From Crocinitomicaceae bacterium (GTDB lineage: Bacteria > Bacteroidota > Bacteroidia > Flavobacteriales_D > Parvicellaceae): 49,330 nucleotides of DNA. Below the pieces are notes generated by a model that did not search any database, was not told the DNA's origin, and worked only from the letters and a program-made list of their open reading frames with translations. Positions 1 to 8,498 of this stretch are shown one piece after another. The stretch covers positions 1 through 49,330 of the forward strand of contig PAZE01000033.1 of the NCBI GenBank assembly GCA_002716065.1, written 5' to 3'. The translations under genes and the position numbers were made by a program. How positions within the stretch are numbered: position 1 is the stretch's first letter; every line of letters starts with the position of its first letter.

Positions 1-109
1 AAGAAGGGTCAGAGCTGGTCCAAGAGATAGAGGAATAAGGCAGTTCACCACCAGTAAGGTTAAGCGTAATTTCACCATCAATTTGGTCGTAGCAAGAGAT
101 GTCGGTAAC
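1..109 (-). repeat. copy B of 744-nt super-repeat (identical segment)
   Basis: Bases 1-109 are identical by eye to 745-853. Beyond this block the two copies remain alignable but diverge, mostly at silent positions. The copy continues off the left edge. Confidence 0.85.
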
Positions 110-2221
110 CACACCATTAGAAACGATAGTGTCAGGCTCATCAATAGTATACTGGATAGAATCGGCACAGTTGTTACCATCAGTGACCAATAGTTGATAA
201 ACTCCACCAGAAAGAGTGGATTGATCTTCAGCATTAGGGATTAATCCTGATCCAGGGTTAACAACAGACCAAAGCGGAGTAAGCGGAGCAGTACCACCAG
301 TAAGGGTTACGTTAATAGTACCATTTCCATTACCGTTACAATCTACATTTTCAAGCAAGTCTAGGGTAATGGTAATATCAGGTGGCTGATTAATGGTAAA
401 AGAGGTGTCTTTGGTACAGCCGTTAATGTCGGTAATGGTAACGGTGTAGGTTCCTATGTCTAAGCCTGTAAGGTTTTCTGTGCCAGGGTCAGTAAAACCG
501 GGATCAGTACTAGACCAGCTCCAAGAGTACCCACCAGCACCACTAGTAGTATTAAGGGTGATGGTACCATCAGCATCTCCAAAGCAGACGACATCTGTAG
601 GAGTACCATTGGCAAATATTTCAGAGGGTTTGGTAATAATAAGTGTAGTATCGTACTGACACCCATTCGCGTCAATAACAGTAACCGAGTAAGAGCCAGA
701 ATCTAGGTTAACAAGCGAAGTAGCATTACCACCAGGATCTGAGAAAGAAGGGTCAGAGCTGGTCCAAGAGATAGAGGAATAAGGCAGTTCACCACCAGTA
801 AGGTTAAGCGTAATTTCACCATCAATTTGGTCGTAGCAAGAGATGTCGGTAACTATACCGTTAGAAACAATGGTATCTGGTTCGTCAATAGTAACTTGAA
901 CAGAATCTACACAGTTGTTACCATCAGTAACCAATAGTTGATAAACCCCTCCATCTAAGGAAACTTGATCTTCAGTAGTTGGAATCAGTCCTCCACCAGG
1001 ATTAATAATACTCCAAAAAGGTGTTAAAACGCCTGCTCCACCGGAAAAAGTAGCATTAACAGTTCCGTTTCCGTTACCATGACAATCTACATCACTTGTA
1101 ATTGTACTTATTGTAATTGCAGGCGGAGAAGAAATAGGTGTAATTTGAAAATCTTCAGTACAACCATTGGCATCTGTGACAGTGACATAATAATCTTGTC
1201 CTGGACAAAGAGTATTGTTGGTAAAACCAGTGACTCCAGTGGATAATCCAGTTCCGATTATACCATCAAACCATTCAACAGAAATGTATGGAGTAGTTCC
1301 ACCAGAAGCAGATACAGTAGTTGATCCATCACATGAATAGGAACACAACGCATCATCACTAGAAACAGTTGATATAACAATTTCTGTTGGGCTTTCAATG
1401 ATAACAGTTGTGTCGTCAGTGCATAAATTAGGGTCAGTAACAGTTACTGTATAACTTCCGGCACAAAGTCCGGAGGCAGATGATAAGGTGCTAACCTCCA
1501 AAGAAGAGGAGTTGTCTACCCAAGAAAATTGATATGGAGTTCCATTACCTCCACTTGGAAAAGATTCAGCACTTCCGTCACAAAAGCTAAAACAAGAAAC
1601 ACTATCAACATCAACATTTGGATATATGGGAGTAGGAGTTGATATTGCAAAAGTAGTATCAAAAGTACACCCATTCGCATCAGTTACAGTAAGTTGATTA
1701 CTACCAACACAAAGGCTGGAAGCTAAAAAGCCTGTTTCCCCGCTTCCCCATAAATAATCGACTGGGGCTGTACCACCAATTATTATAGCAGAACCCGATC
1801 CGTCACAAGTGGTATTACAAGTAGGTGGGGTTATAGAAAAAGTAAATACGGTAAGAGGAGCAGGTTCATTAACTTGAATATTAGCAAAACAAACCTCTCC
1901 AGATCCTAAGTCAGTAACAATAACGGTATAAGTACCAGCATCAACACCACTGTAACATTGGGTTAACGGACCACCAACCCACTGATATGAATATGAACCT
2001 GTTCCAGCAAGAACATTAACGCAAACTTCACCATCAGAAGCCCCCCCACAGCTAATGTCTTGACCATTGAAAGCAGGATTCGATACAACATACGGCTCTA
2101 TGGTGAGCACGCCACCGCAATTAACCGGTTGAGCAATAGTGTTTACATAGAAAAAGAGAGCCCCTAAAAACAGTATAGTAGCCGTGCTTTTATAAAGAAA
2201 ATAAGAGATTATCTTTTTCAT
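1..2221 (-). CDS. SprB-repeat surface adhesin, C-terminus beyond window edge
   Basis: An open frame of 740 codons runs leftwards from an ATG at 2221 off the window edge, so the C-terminus is missing. A signal peptide (residues 1-30, cleavage near IAQ) is followed by about nine tandem units of roughly 80 residues. Each carries a C-x-x-x-x-D-G motif, a GG(T/E)xPY-like turn, a Y-x-V-x-V-T-D-x-N-G-C core and a closing proline, the pattern of SprB repeats found in T9SS-exported gliding adhesins. Units 5-7 recur as units 8-9 and onward, a three-unit super-repeat of 248 residues. The product is expected to be an extracellular, surface-anchored filament; the sorting domain should lie beyond the edge. 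Family assignment is firm, exact role (gliding or attachment) is inferred. Confidence 0.85.
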   Translation of the reverse strand, partial: MKKIISYFLYKSTATILFLGALFFYVNTIAQPVNCGGVLTIEPYVVSNPAFNGQDISCGGASDGEVCVNVLAGTGSYSYQWVGGPLTQCYSGVDAGTYTVIVTDLGSGEVCFANIQVNEPAPLTVFTFSITPPTCNTTCDGSGSAIIIGGTAPVDYLWGSGETGFLASSLCVGSNQLTVTDANGCTFDTTFAISTPTPIYPNVDVDSVSCFSFCDGSAESFPSGGNGTPYQFSWVDNSSSLEVSTLSSASGLCAGSYTVTVTDPNLCTDDTTVIIESPTEIVISTVSSDDALCSYSCDGSTTVSASGGTTPYISVEWFDGIIGTGLSTGVTGFTNNTLCPGQDYYVTVTDANGCTEDFQITPISSPPAITISTITSDVDCHGNGNGTVNATFSGGAGVLTPFWSIINPGGGLIPTTEDQVSLDGGVYQLLVTDGNNCVDSVQVTIDEPDTIVSNGIVTDISCYDQIDGEITLNLTGGELPYSSISWTSSDPSFSDPGGNATSLVNLDSGSYSVTVIDANGCQYDTTLIITKPSEIFANGTPTDVVCFGDADGTITLNTTSGAGGYSWSWSSTDPGFTDPGTENLTGLDIGTYTVTITDINGCTKDTSFTINQPPDITITLDLLENVDCNGNGNGTINVTLTGGTAPLTPLWSVVNPGSGLIPNAEDQSTLSGGVYQLLVTDGNNCADSIQYTIDEPDTIVSNGVVTDISCYDQIDGEITLNLTGGELPYSSISWTSSDPS
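745..853 (-). repeat. copy A of 744-nt super-repeat (identical segment)
   Basis: This is the partner of 1-109 at an offset of exactly 744 nt (248 codons, three SprB units). The flanking similarity extends to about base 1125 but with many substitutions. Confidence 0.85.
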
Positions 2222-2242
2222 ATAAGGGTTGTACATACGTAG

Positions 2243-2290
2243 AACAATATGTTAAGTTATATATTTTCGAAGAAAATATATGCTATTGTT
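2243..2290. promoter_or_regulatory. extended inverted repeat in adhesin leader
   Basis: A perfect 10-bp inverted repeat (2259-2268 with 2272-2281, three-base loop GAA) is nested inside outer arms AACAATA (2243-2249) and TATTGTT (2284-2290). It lies 22-70 bases upstream of the adhesin ATG at 2221. It could be a leader-RNA hairpin or a protein-binding dyad. No gene is seen in the surrounding 2222-2422 interval. Confidence 0.5.
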
Positions 2291-2422
2291 ACATATTTTT
2301 AAATGATTAAGTGTAAATCAAGACGTTTTTTATAGCAGATAAGTTGTATAAACCACCCTAATGATGTGACCAATCTAGCAATACCAGGGTTTAAATAAGG
2401 ATATTTATCAACGAATATACCT

Positions 2423-3364
2423 TTATTGAAAAACTGGACAGACGTATGAACTTTTGTTGTTGAAGGGGCAAGCAGATATACCTAAAATAAATTCATGAGT
2501 ATTGGAACTTGCGATATTTAATCTTGAGGTAGTCATATCAAAAGCATAACCAAGAGAAAAGAATTTTAAAAACTTAACATTCATCATTGCTACAATAGCA
2601 TCGGTATTTCTCCAAGAAACACCAACATCAAATTTCTTTGAAAGCTCTGCAGTTAGATTCAAATCAATCGCAGGTACAGAAAAGCCAACAAACTTTATCA
2701 ATGCTGCAGGAACAAGGTTTAAAGATTCTGTTTTAAATCGTTTTCCACCAACTAAATAATGGTGAAATCGGTTTCTTGCATTATTAGAGCCGATTAATCT
2801 TTCCCACTTATTAAGCATGATTTGTCGAATACTATATCCAGCAAACCAATCATCATGATTTAAAAATAAACCAGGAGAAAAATCAGGAATAAGATATGTT
2901 TTTCCGGTTCCATTAATAAGCGGATCATCAATGTCAGAAATTAGAATTTGTGTAGCATCAACACCGATTTGACTTATTCCACCAAAAATCCCAATTGAAG
3001 CTGTAACAGATCTTGCAATTGGAAAATGATAAGCGTAACTAAAATAAACGGTTGATCTACTAAATGGACCTATTTCATCGGATTCAATAAATCCACCAAC
3101 ACCATGTTTTGTTCTAAGGGTTTGAATTTTTTTATGTTTAAGCTCGGTAGAAAAACTAGCAAAGGTAGTTTTAGGGGCACCATTAAAACCTACCCACTGG
3201 TTTCGATGTCCAACTTTTACATTTAAGCATTCATTACTTCCCGCCAAGGCAGGATTTAAAGCAAAATAATTGTTTAGAAAGTTTGAATATTGAGGAACCT
3301 GCTGAGTAAAATTAATTTTCCAGTAGCTTAGAAAAAAGAATAAGAATATTAATCTCAACATCAT
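2423..3364 (-). CDS. PorP/SprF family T9SS outer membrane protein
   Basis: The 313-residue protein has a hydrophobic leader followed by the family hallmark Q-x-P-Q-Y-S-x-F-x-x-N-x-x-x-x-NPALAG, then R-N-Q-W-V-G-F-N-G-AP-x-T and beta-rich segments typical of this barrel. PorP/SprF proteins sit in the outer membrane and help secrete or anchor T9SS cargo; paralogues are usually encoded beside their cargo. A longer frame opens at 3478, but that extension lacks a signal peptide and overlaps the upstream gene. ATG at 3364 (or the adjacent ATG at 3361) gives the leader and overlaps the upstream stop as ATGATG, implying translational coupling to the cargo gene. Confidence 0.85.
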   Translation of the reverse strand: MMLRLIFLFFFLSYWKINFTQQVPQYSNFLNNYFALNPALAGSNECLNVKVGHRNQWVGFNGAPKTTFASFSTELKHKKIQTLRTKHGVGGFIESDEIGPFSRSTVYFSYAYHFPIARSVTASIGIFGGISQIGVDATQILISDIDDPLINGTGKTYLIPDFSPGLFLNHDDWFAGYSIRQIMLNKWERLIGSNNARNRFHHYLVGGKRFKTESLNLVPAALIKFVGFSVPAIDLNLTAELSKKFDVGVSWRNTDAIVAMMNVKFLKFFSLGYAFDMTTSRLNIASSNTHEFILGISACPFNNKSSYVCPVFQ

Positions 3365-4392
3365 CGAATAATTGTTACTGGACCATTGTATATTTTTGAA
3401 CTTCCAGATGCTGTAATCTCTATAATATAAAAGTAAGTTCCAGAAGGAAGACGGAGGCCTTTGTTTGTTCCATTCCATCTTTTTTCAGAAGAATAGCCGG
3501 AAGTGTTAAAAACAATTTGTCCCCATCGATCAAAAACAGTAATTTTTGATCCAGGATAGTTGCTAATATTTGCTATCTCCCAGTAATCATTATACCCATC
3601 ATCATTAGGTGTAAATGCGGTCATTACGGTTAAAGGGTTAAGCACTACCACCAAAACATCATCTGTATAAGTACATGAATTAATGGTAGAAGAAATAAAA
3701 TAAGTTGTCGTTGAAATAGGATTAGCTAATGGGTTAGTAATTGACGGATTGGAAAGAGTTTCAATTGGAAGCCAAGAAATTATACCATCTCCAGAGCCAT
3801 TTAATTGAACACTTTCTCCAGGGAGAACAGATAAATCTTCACCAGCATTAACTATTGGATCAATTCCATCACCAGAAACGGTTATTTCAAATCCACACTC
3901 AGCTGCTGATAATCCCGATGCTTCAGCCCCATCGATTTGAATATAATAAGTGCTATTTGGGGCTAAGTTGTTTGCCAACAAAGTAAAGTTATTAGAAGCG
4001 CCAGAAACACAGTTAGAAACTGCGATATAAGTTGATTCGTCACAAGGGATAGTAGCATCAATTATTATTCCTTGCAATTCATTGTTAGCCGTTAAAGAAG
4101 TATCACTGGTACAAGAAAGTAAATTAATGCTTGCAATAATTTGTCCACCAACGCTATTGGTTGTAAAAGTAAACCAAACAGTATTGTTTATTTCATAGCA
4201 AAAGTTTCCAGATAATGAGCTTCCATCTTGGCAGCCGTGACAAGCGCTACTTGTAGCTTGTAAATTAGTTGAATTTACAGTTTGATTAGCGCATAATTCA
4301 GTTGCGTTCAGGCAGTTGTCATTTGCAGGTGCTTGTAAAAAACAAGAGGTGGCAGAAAGCGCTAAAAAAAGAAGGCTAAAAAGAAATTTCAA
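3361..4392 (-). CDS. secreted protein with gliding-motility-type C-terminal domain (T9SS cargo)
   Basis: The 343-residue protein has a signal peptide (about 1-20), an A-P-A-N-D-N-C region typical of Bacteroidota surface proteins, a cysteine-rich beta domain (about 25-170), a short Ig/PKD-like segment, and from about residue 256 a gliding-motility-associated C-terminal domain: A-F-T-P-N-D-D-G-x-N-D, then F-D-R-W-G, W-N-G, and P-S-G-T-Y-F-Y. That domain directs export and surface anchoring by the T9SS. The gene precedes and overlaps a PorP/SprF gene by four bases, so the pair probably acts as a cargo and dedicated partner. The ligand or function of the N-terminal part is not recognised. Confidence 0.8.
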   Translation of the reverse strand: MKFLFSLLFLALSATSCFLQAPANDNCLNATELCANQTVNSTNLQATSSACHGCQDGSSLSGNFCYEINNTVWFTFTTNSVGGQIIASINLLSCTSDTSLTANNELQGIIIDATIPCDESTYIAVSNCVSGASNNFTLLANNLAPNSTYYIQIDGAEASGLSAAECGFEITVSGDGIDPIVNAGEDLSVLPGESVQLNGSGDGIISWLPIETLSNPSITNPLANPISTTTYFISSTINSCTYTDDVLVVVLNPLTVMTAFTPNDDGYNDYWEIANISNYPGSKITVFDRWGQIVFNTSGYSSEKRWNGTNKGLRLPSGTYFYIIEITASGSSKIYNGPVTIIR

Positions 4393-4486
4393 ACGTAGTT
4401 TAAATTTAGTTTTGGGGTTTAAATGTATAAATATAATTAAGTAATATCTTTAAAAATCTAAATAAGAAATCTATTTTTATAAATTA

Positions 4487-4501
4487 TGGCACGATTTCTG
4501 A
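4487..4501 (+). promoter_or_regulatory. possible sigma-54-like promoter
   Basis: TGGCACG followed after four bases by CTGAA resembles the -24/-12 consensus TGGCACG-N4-TTGCW. The -24 half is perfect; the -12 half keeps its G at the right spacing but has A instead of C. It ends 24 bases before the ATG at 4526. This is a single weak-to-moderate match. Confidence 0.3.
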
Positions 4502-4525
4502 AAGAGAACAGCAAAACACCTTAAC

Positions 4526-7500
4526 ATGAAAAAAATACTACTTACTTTAATAACGTTCGTTATAACAATATCTTGTATTAATGCGCAATATATTAATTAC
4601 CAAGACGATTCAGGTTGGAATTTTGGTCTCAATTTTGGTGGAACTTGGCAACCAAAGGAGCCCTTTTACTCTTTAACCGATACTATTTTTTCACGATCTT
4701 ATGCCGGGTTTTCTGGAGGATTTACTTTCGGAAAAGCGATTTATGAAAAAGAAGGAAAGTTTTTCTCTTTTGATTTAAGGTTCAGATATTTGAAAGGAAA
4801 AAATTATGGATGGATTGCTCTTGCAGACTCTTTTGCAAATCCAAATATTATGCCAGGTAGCAGTGATTCGGTTTACGCCTATCATAATTATAAAATGAAA
4901 CTCAACGAGTTTAACTTAGAAGGTGTACTAACATTAAATAGACTAAGAGAAAGAACAGGAATTATTTTGTATGGATTCGGAGGAGTTGGGTTAAATTACT
5001 ATGGTGTAAGTAGAGATGTTCTTGATAATTCTGCTGGGTTTTTTAACGATGACGCTCCTTATGATTATTCATCTATAAATCTTTCTGATGGACATCAACA
5101 AATTGCTAAAGATCTTAGAAATTTAAGTGATTTAGAGTTTGAATCTGAAGTTTTGTCTCCAGAGTTTCAGTTTATGCCATCACTTGGATTAGGATTAGGC
5201 TATCAGTTTACAGAACGCTTTTCTATGGGAATTGAGCACAAAATTACTTATGCTCTAAACAATGACATTTCTTACATTCCTTCCAATGGACCAAATGATA
5301 TTTATCATTATACAGCGCTCCTTTTTAAATGGAATTTGTTTAATGGTGGTGGTTCATCCTCTTCATCTACAAGTTCAAATGCTGGAAATTATTCTTCCCA
5401 ACCAACTCTTGTTAACCCTCCATCAAATAATGGAAGCTATTCAAACGGACCAACAGTAATTAATACTGGAAATAGACCAATTGTAAATATTATTAATCCT
5501 TCCCATGATAATTTAATTGTTCACAATAGTACTTTTCATATGAATGCTAAAGTTTATTATGTGTCTGGAAAGAACCAAATAAAAGTTAAACACAACGGTT
5601 TTTACATTCAGAATTTTTCCTATGATGTAAATACAAAGCTAGTTCAAGCGAATTTACTTTTAGCTCCTGGAAAAAACTTTATTGAAGTAGTGGCTACAAA
5701 TTCTGTAGGTACAGATAGGGACGAAAAAGAAATCATTTTTGAGGTTCCTCAGGTTAATGAAATACCTCCTGTTGTGGTGATTAATCATCCATTTAGTTCA
5801 CCTTATCAAACAGGTGCTAATCAAATGGTTATTTCTGCAAAAGTTTTAAATGTTTCATCTGCTAATCAGATATCTTTTTTTGTAAACGGATTACAGCACA
5901 CGAACTTTTTATATAGCCCATCAAATGATGTTTTTACCTCTTCCATCCTTTTGGATGAAGGTCAAAACTTTATCGAGATTAAAGCTGTTAATAATGCAGG
6001 CAATGCAGCTGATTCAAAAGTAATTAACTACATCAGCGCGCTTCCTCCAGAAGTAACTATTCAAACCCCTCTTGTTTCAATGCAAAGCACAACAAATCAA
6101 CTGTTAACAGTGAAAGGTAAAGTGTTAAACGTAAATTCTAAAAATGACATCTCCATTACACATAATGGATATAATATTTCAAATTTTACGTATGATTTTT
6201 CAACAAAAGAATTTTCTTTTCCTACGGTTTTAATTCTTGGTCAAAACAGCATCAAGGTTTCTGCCGAAAATGAAGTTGGGACCGATAATGATAGTAGATT
6301 GATAAATTATCAATTACCAGAGCAAATAGCTCCGCCTATAGTGATTTTTCAATTTCCATCTAAGAACCCACATACTACACAAAATAGCAACATAACTGTA
6401 GTCGCTAAGGTGCTCAATGTTAAAGCTAAAAATCAAATTGGGGTAGCATTTAATGGTTCAACCAGTTCTAATTTTTCATATAACAGCGCCACAAATATGG
6501 TTCAAGTGAATTTAAATCTTAACGTTGGAGAAAATGTTATAAAAATAAGCGCCACAAACCAGGCGGGATTTGATGTTGAGCAGATGACCATTAAATATGA
6601 GGTTCCAGTAATTGTTCAACCTCCATTGATTAGCTATTCAGCTCCATCTTTAAACCCTTACAATACGTCAACTCAAGAAATTGAAATTACAGGAACTATT
6701 TTAAACGTAACTTCTCCTAGTGGAGCAATTGGAACGTTAAATAATCAACAACTTTCTGGATTTACTTTTGATCCGGCAACAAAAAACTTCACTTGTGATG
6801 TTGTCTTAAATGAAGGTCCAAACGTATTTGAGGTTGACGCATTTAATAGTGCTGGAACAGCTAGTAAATCCACAATTTTGGTTTATACAACTGAAGAATG
6901 CTTAAAACCAACAATAGCTCTTCACTCTCCTTCATCCACTAATATTACTACGGAAAATTCAAAGGGTTATTTAGAGATGACAATTTCTGGACAGGATAAT
7001 TTCATATTTAAGATAGATGGACAGCAGGTTCCTTCTTATAACTTTGACAATTCCTCAGGAAAGTTTTCCTCATATCTTCATTTAAAGCCCGGTGTTAATA
7101 CGTATGAATTAATTACCACCAATGAATGTGGTTCAACAACGCAGAAAGTTAACATCATATATGAAGAGGTTCTTCCTTGTGAAGAGCCGGTAATTAATTT
7201 GATTTCTCCAAGGGAGTCTCCAGGAAAAAAACAAGTTGAAGTTTCTTCACTCGCTCTTAGGGCTAATGTTATAGGTATAGATAATAGCAAGAAAGTTTCA
7301 ATTACACTAAATGGAAAAAAAGTGACTGGTTTAAACTTTAACATTCATACAGCAGAGTTGATGGCTAATTTAAGTTTAAATGAGGGAGACAATACAATAG
7401 TTATTTCAGCTTCCAATGATTGTGGAACAACTACACAGGAATTACTTATTGAACTTCTTAAGCCTACACCTCCTCCGGTAGTTAATATTACTCAACCCTC

Positions 7501-8497
7501 TCAGTCTGTTTTTTCTACTTTGGATAACAGTACAACCGTAATAGCAAAAGTTAAAAATGTGTTTTCAAAAGCTGATATTCATGTTTCATTAGACGGTCAG
7601 AACACTCCCTTTACGTTTAACTCATCTACAGGTACGGTTACCGCTTCTGTTAATTTAGATTTAGGAAGTAATAATTTTATTATTGAGGCTGAAAATGAAT
7701 CTGGATCTGATTTGGATAGAGTAGAGATCATTCGAAACGGCACTCCACCAAAAGTTCACTTTACAAATCGTTCAGAGAACACCACTAAAAAGCAGCCAGA
7801 AGTTTTAGCGCTTAATTCTAGAATTGCTATTTTGGGTTACGTTAGTAATTATGATGGGGCAAGCTTAAGTGTCACATTAAATGGAAGCCCTGTGAATTTT
7901 ATTTACAATTCTTCAAATGGAACCTTTAGAGGTAACATTAACATTACTAGCAATCAGCTTTATGAATTAAAATTTGTGGCCTCTAATCAGTGGGGGCAAG
8001 ATGTCAAATACTTATATATTTTACACCAAACAGCAGGAACAGGTGGTAATTCAAACACTGGTAATAGTGGAAATACTGGAACAGGTGGAAAAACCACTCC
8101 ATCAATTGGATCTGGAAGTAGTGGTTCATCTACTGGAAAAACCACTCCTTCTTCAGGAAATTCAGGAGGGTCAAAATCTGCAAATACAGGTTCATCAGTA
8201 AGTAAAAACACTGTAAATACTAAACCTTCTCAGTCTGAATTTCAAAAAAATATAGCTAAAGGCAATCAGTATTATAATGCAAAAAGATGGTCTACTGCAA
8301 AAACATATTACCAAAGAGCATTGAGATTAAAGCCTAATGATAGTTTTTCAAAAAACAGAATAAATCAAATTAATCAAAAGCTTTCAAGAAACAAGGAGAC
8401 TTCACCGTTTAAACCTGATGTTAAAAAACCAGTTTCCAGACCAACAACAAACCCTACACAGAAGAAAGTAAATGTTACAGCTCCTGGAAGAAGGTAA
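4526..8497 (+). CDS. outer-membrane-barrel / nine Ig-like repeat / TPR protein
   Basis: The 1323-residue protein has four parts. Residues 1-20 are a signal peptide. Residues about 25-275 are Gly- and aromatic-rich amphipathic strands resembling a small outer-membrane beta-barrel (for example L-G-L-G-L-G-Y-Q-F). Residues about 315-1167 hold nine Ig-like repeats of 88-95 residues, each with a PP-x-V-x-I start, a central L-N-V/N-G segment, then L-x-x-G-x-N-x-I-x-V-x-A-x-N-x-x-G. A Gly/Ser/Thr/Asn-rich linker (about 1168-1235) precedes a single TPR-like helical pair (about 1236-1290) and a basic tail. There is no T9SS sorting tail. A role in envelope scaffolding is inference. Convergent pdxA ends one base away. 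Confidence 0.75.
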   Translation: MKKILLTLITFVITISCINAQYINYQDDSGWNFGLNFGGTWQPKEPFYSLTDTIFSRSYAGFSGGFTFGKAIYEKEGKFFSFDLRFRYLKGKNYGWIALADSFANPNIMPGSSDSVYAYHNYKMKLNEFNLEGVLTLNRLRERTGIILYGFGGVGLNYYGVSRDVLDNSAGFFNDDAPYDYSSINLSDGHQQIAKDLRNLSDLEFESEVLSPEFQFMPSLGLGLGYQFTERFSMGIEHKITYALNNDISYIPSNGPNDIYHYTALLFKWNLFNGGGSSSSSTSSNAGNYSSQPTLVNPPSNNGSYSNGPTVINTGNRPIVNIINPSHDNLIVHNSTFHMNAKVYYVSGKNQIKVKHNGFYIQNFSYDVNTKLVQANLLLAPGKNFIEVVATNSVGTDRDEKEIIFEVPQVNEIPPVVVINHPFSSPYQTGANQMVISAKVLNVSSANQISFFVNGLQHTNFLYSPSNDVFTSSILLDEGQNFIEIKAVNNAGNAADSKVINYISALPPEVTIQTPLVSMQSTTNQLLTVKGKVLNVNSKNDISITHNGYNISNFTYDFSTKEFSFPTVLILGQNSIKVSAENEVGTDNDSRLINYQLPEQIAPPIVIFQFPSKNPHTTQNSNITVVAKVLNVKAKNQIGVAFNGSTSSNFSYNSATNMVQVNLNLNVGENVIKISATNQAGFDVEQMTIKYEVPVIVQPPLISYSAPSLNPYNTSTQEIEITGTILNVTSPSGAIGTLNNQQLSGFTFDPATKNFTCDVVLNEGPNVFEVDAFNSAGTASKSTILVYTTEECLKPTIALHSPSSTNITTENSKGYLEMTISGQDNFIFKIDGQQVPSYNFDNSSGKFSSYLHLKPGVNTYELITTNECGSTTQKVNIIYEEVLPCEEPVINLISPRESPGKKQVEVSSLALRANVIGIDNSKKVSITLNGKKVTGLNFNIHTAELMANLSLNEGDNTIVISASNDCGTTTQELLIELLKPTPPPVVNITQPSQSVFSTLDNSTTVIAKVKNVFSKADIHVSLDGQNTPFTFNSSTGTVTASVNLDLGSNNFIIEAENESGSDLDRVEIIRNGTPPKVHFTNRSENTTKKQPEVLALNSRIAILGYVSNYDGASLSVTLNGSPVNFIYNSSNGTFRGNINITSNQLYELKFVASNQWGQDVKYLYILHQTAGTGGNSNTGNSGNTGTGGKTTPSIGSGSSGSSTGKTTPSSGNSGGSKSANTGSSVSKNTVNTKPSQSEFQKNIAKGNQYYNAKRWSTAKTYYQRALRLKPNDSFSKNRINQINQKLSRNKETSPFKPDVKKPVSRPTTNPTQKKVNVTAPGRR
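5473..8030 (+). repeat. nine tandem Ig-like domain repeats (protein-level)
   Basis: About nine in-frame units of 265-290 nt encode Ig-like domains. They are conserved at protein level (N-G, F-x-Y/F-D/N, G-x-N-x-I-x-V-x-A-x-N-x-x-G) but diverged in DNA, so the expansion is old, unlike the near-identical DNA repeats at the two window ends. Confidence 0.75.
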
Positions 8498-8498
8498 A

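Noticed and set aside
460-675. Overlapping open frames on both strands in the SprB-repeat gene
   Set aside because: They are shadows of a continuous minus-strand frame with a signal peptide and recognisable repeats.
1-1125. CRISPR-like array
   Set aside because: The repeats are in frame within a coding sequence, long and variable, with no short direct repeats and unique spacers.
7987-8211. 74-codon minus-strand frame in the Ig-repeat gene linker
   Set aside because: It is antisense to a Gly/Ser/Thr linker, and its proline/valine-rich composition is the complement of that low-complexity DNA.
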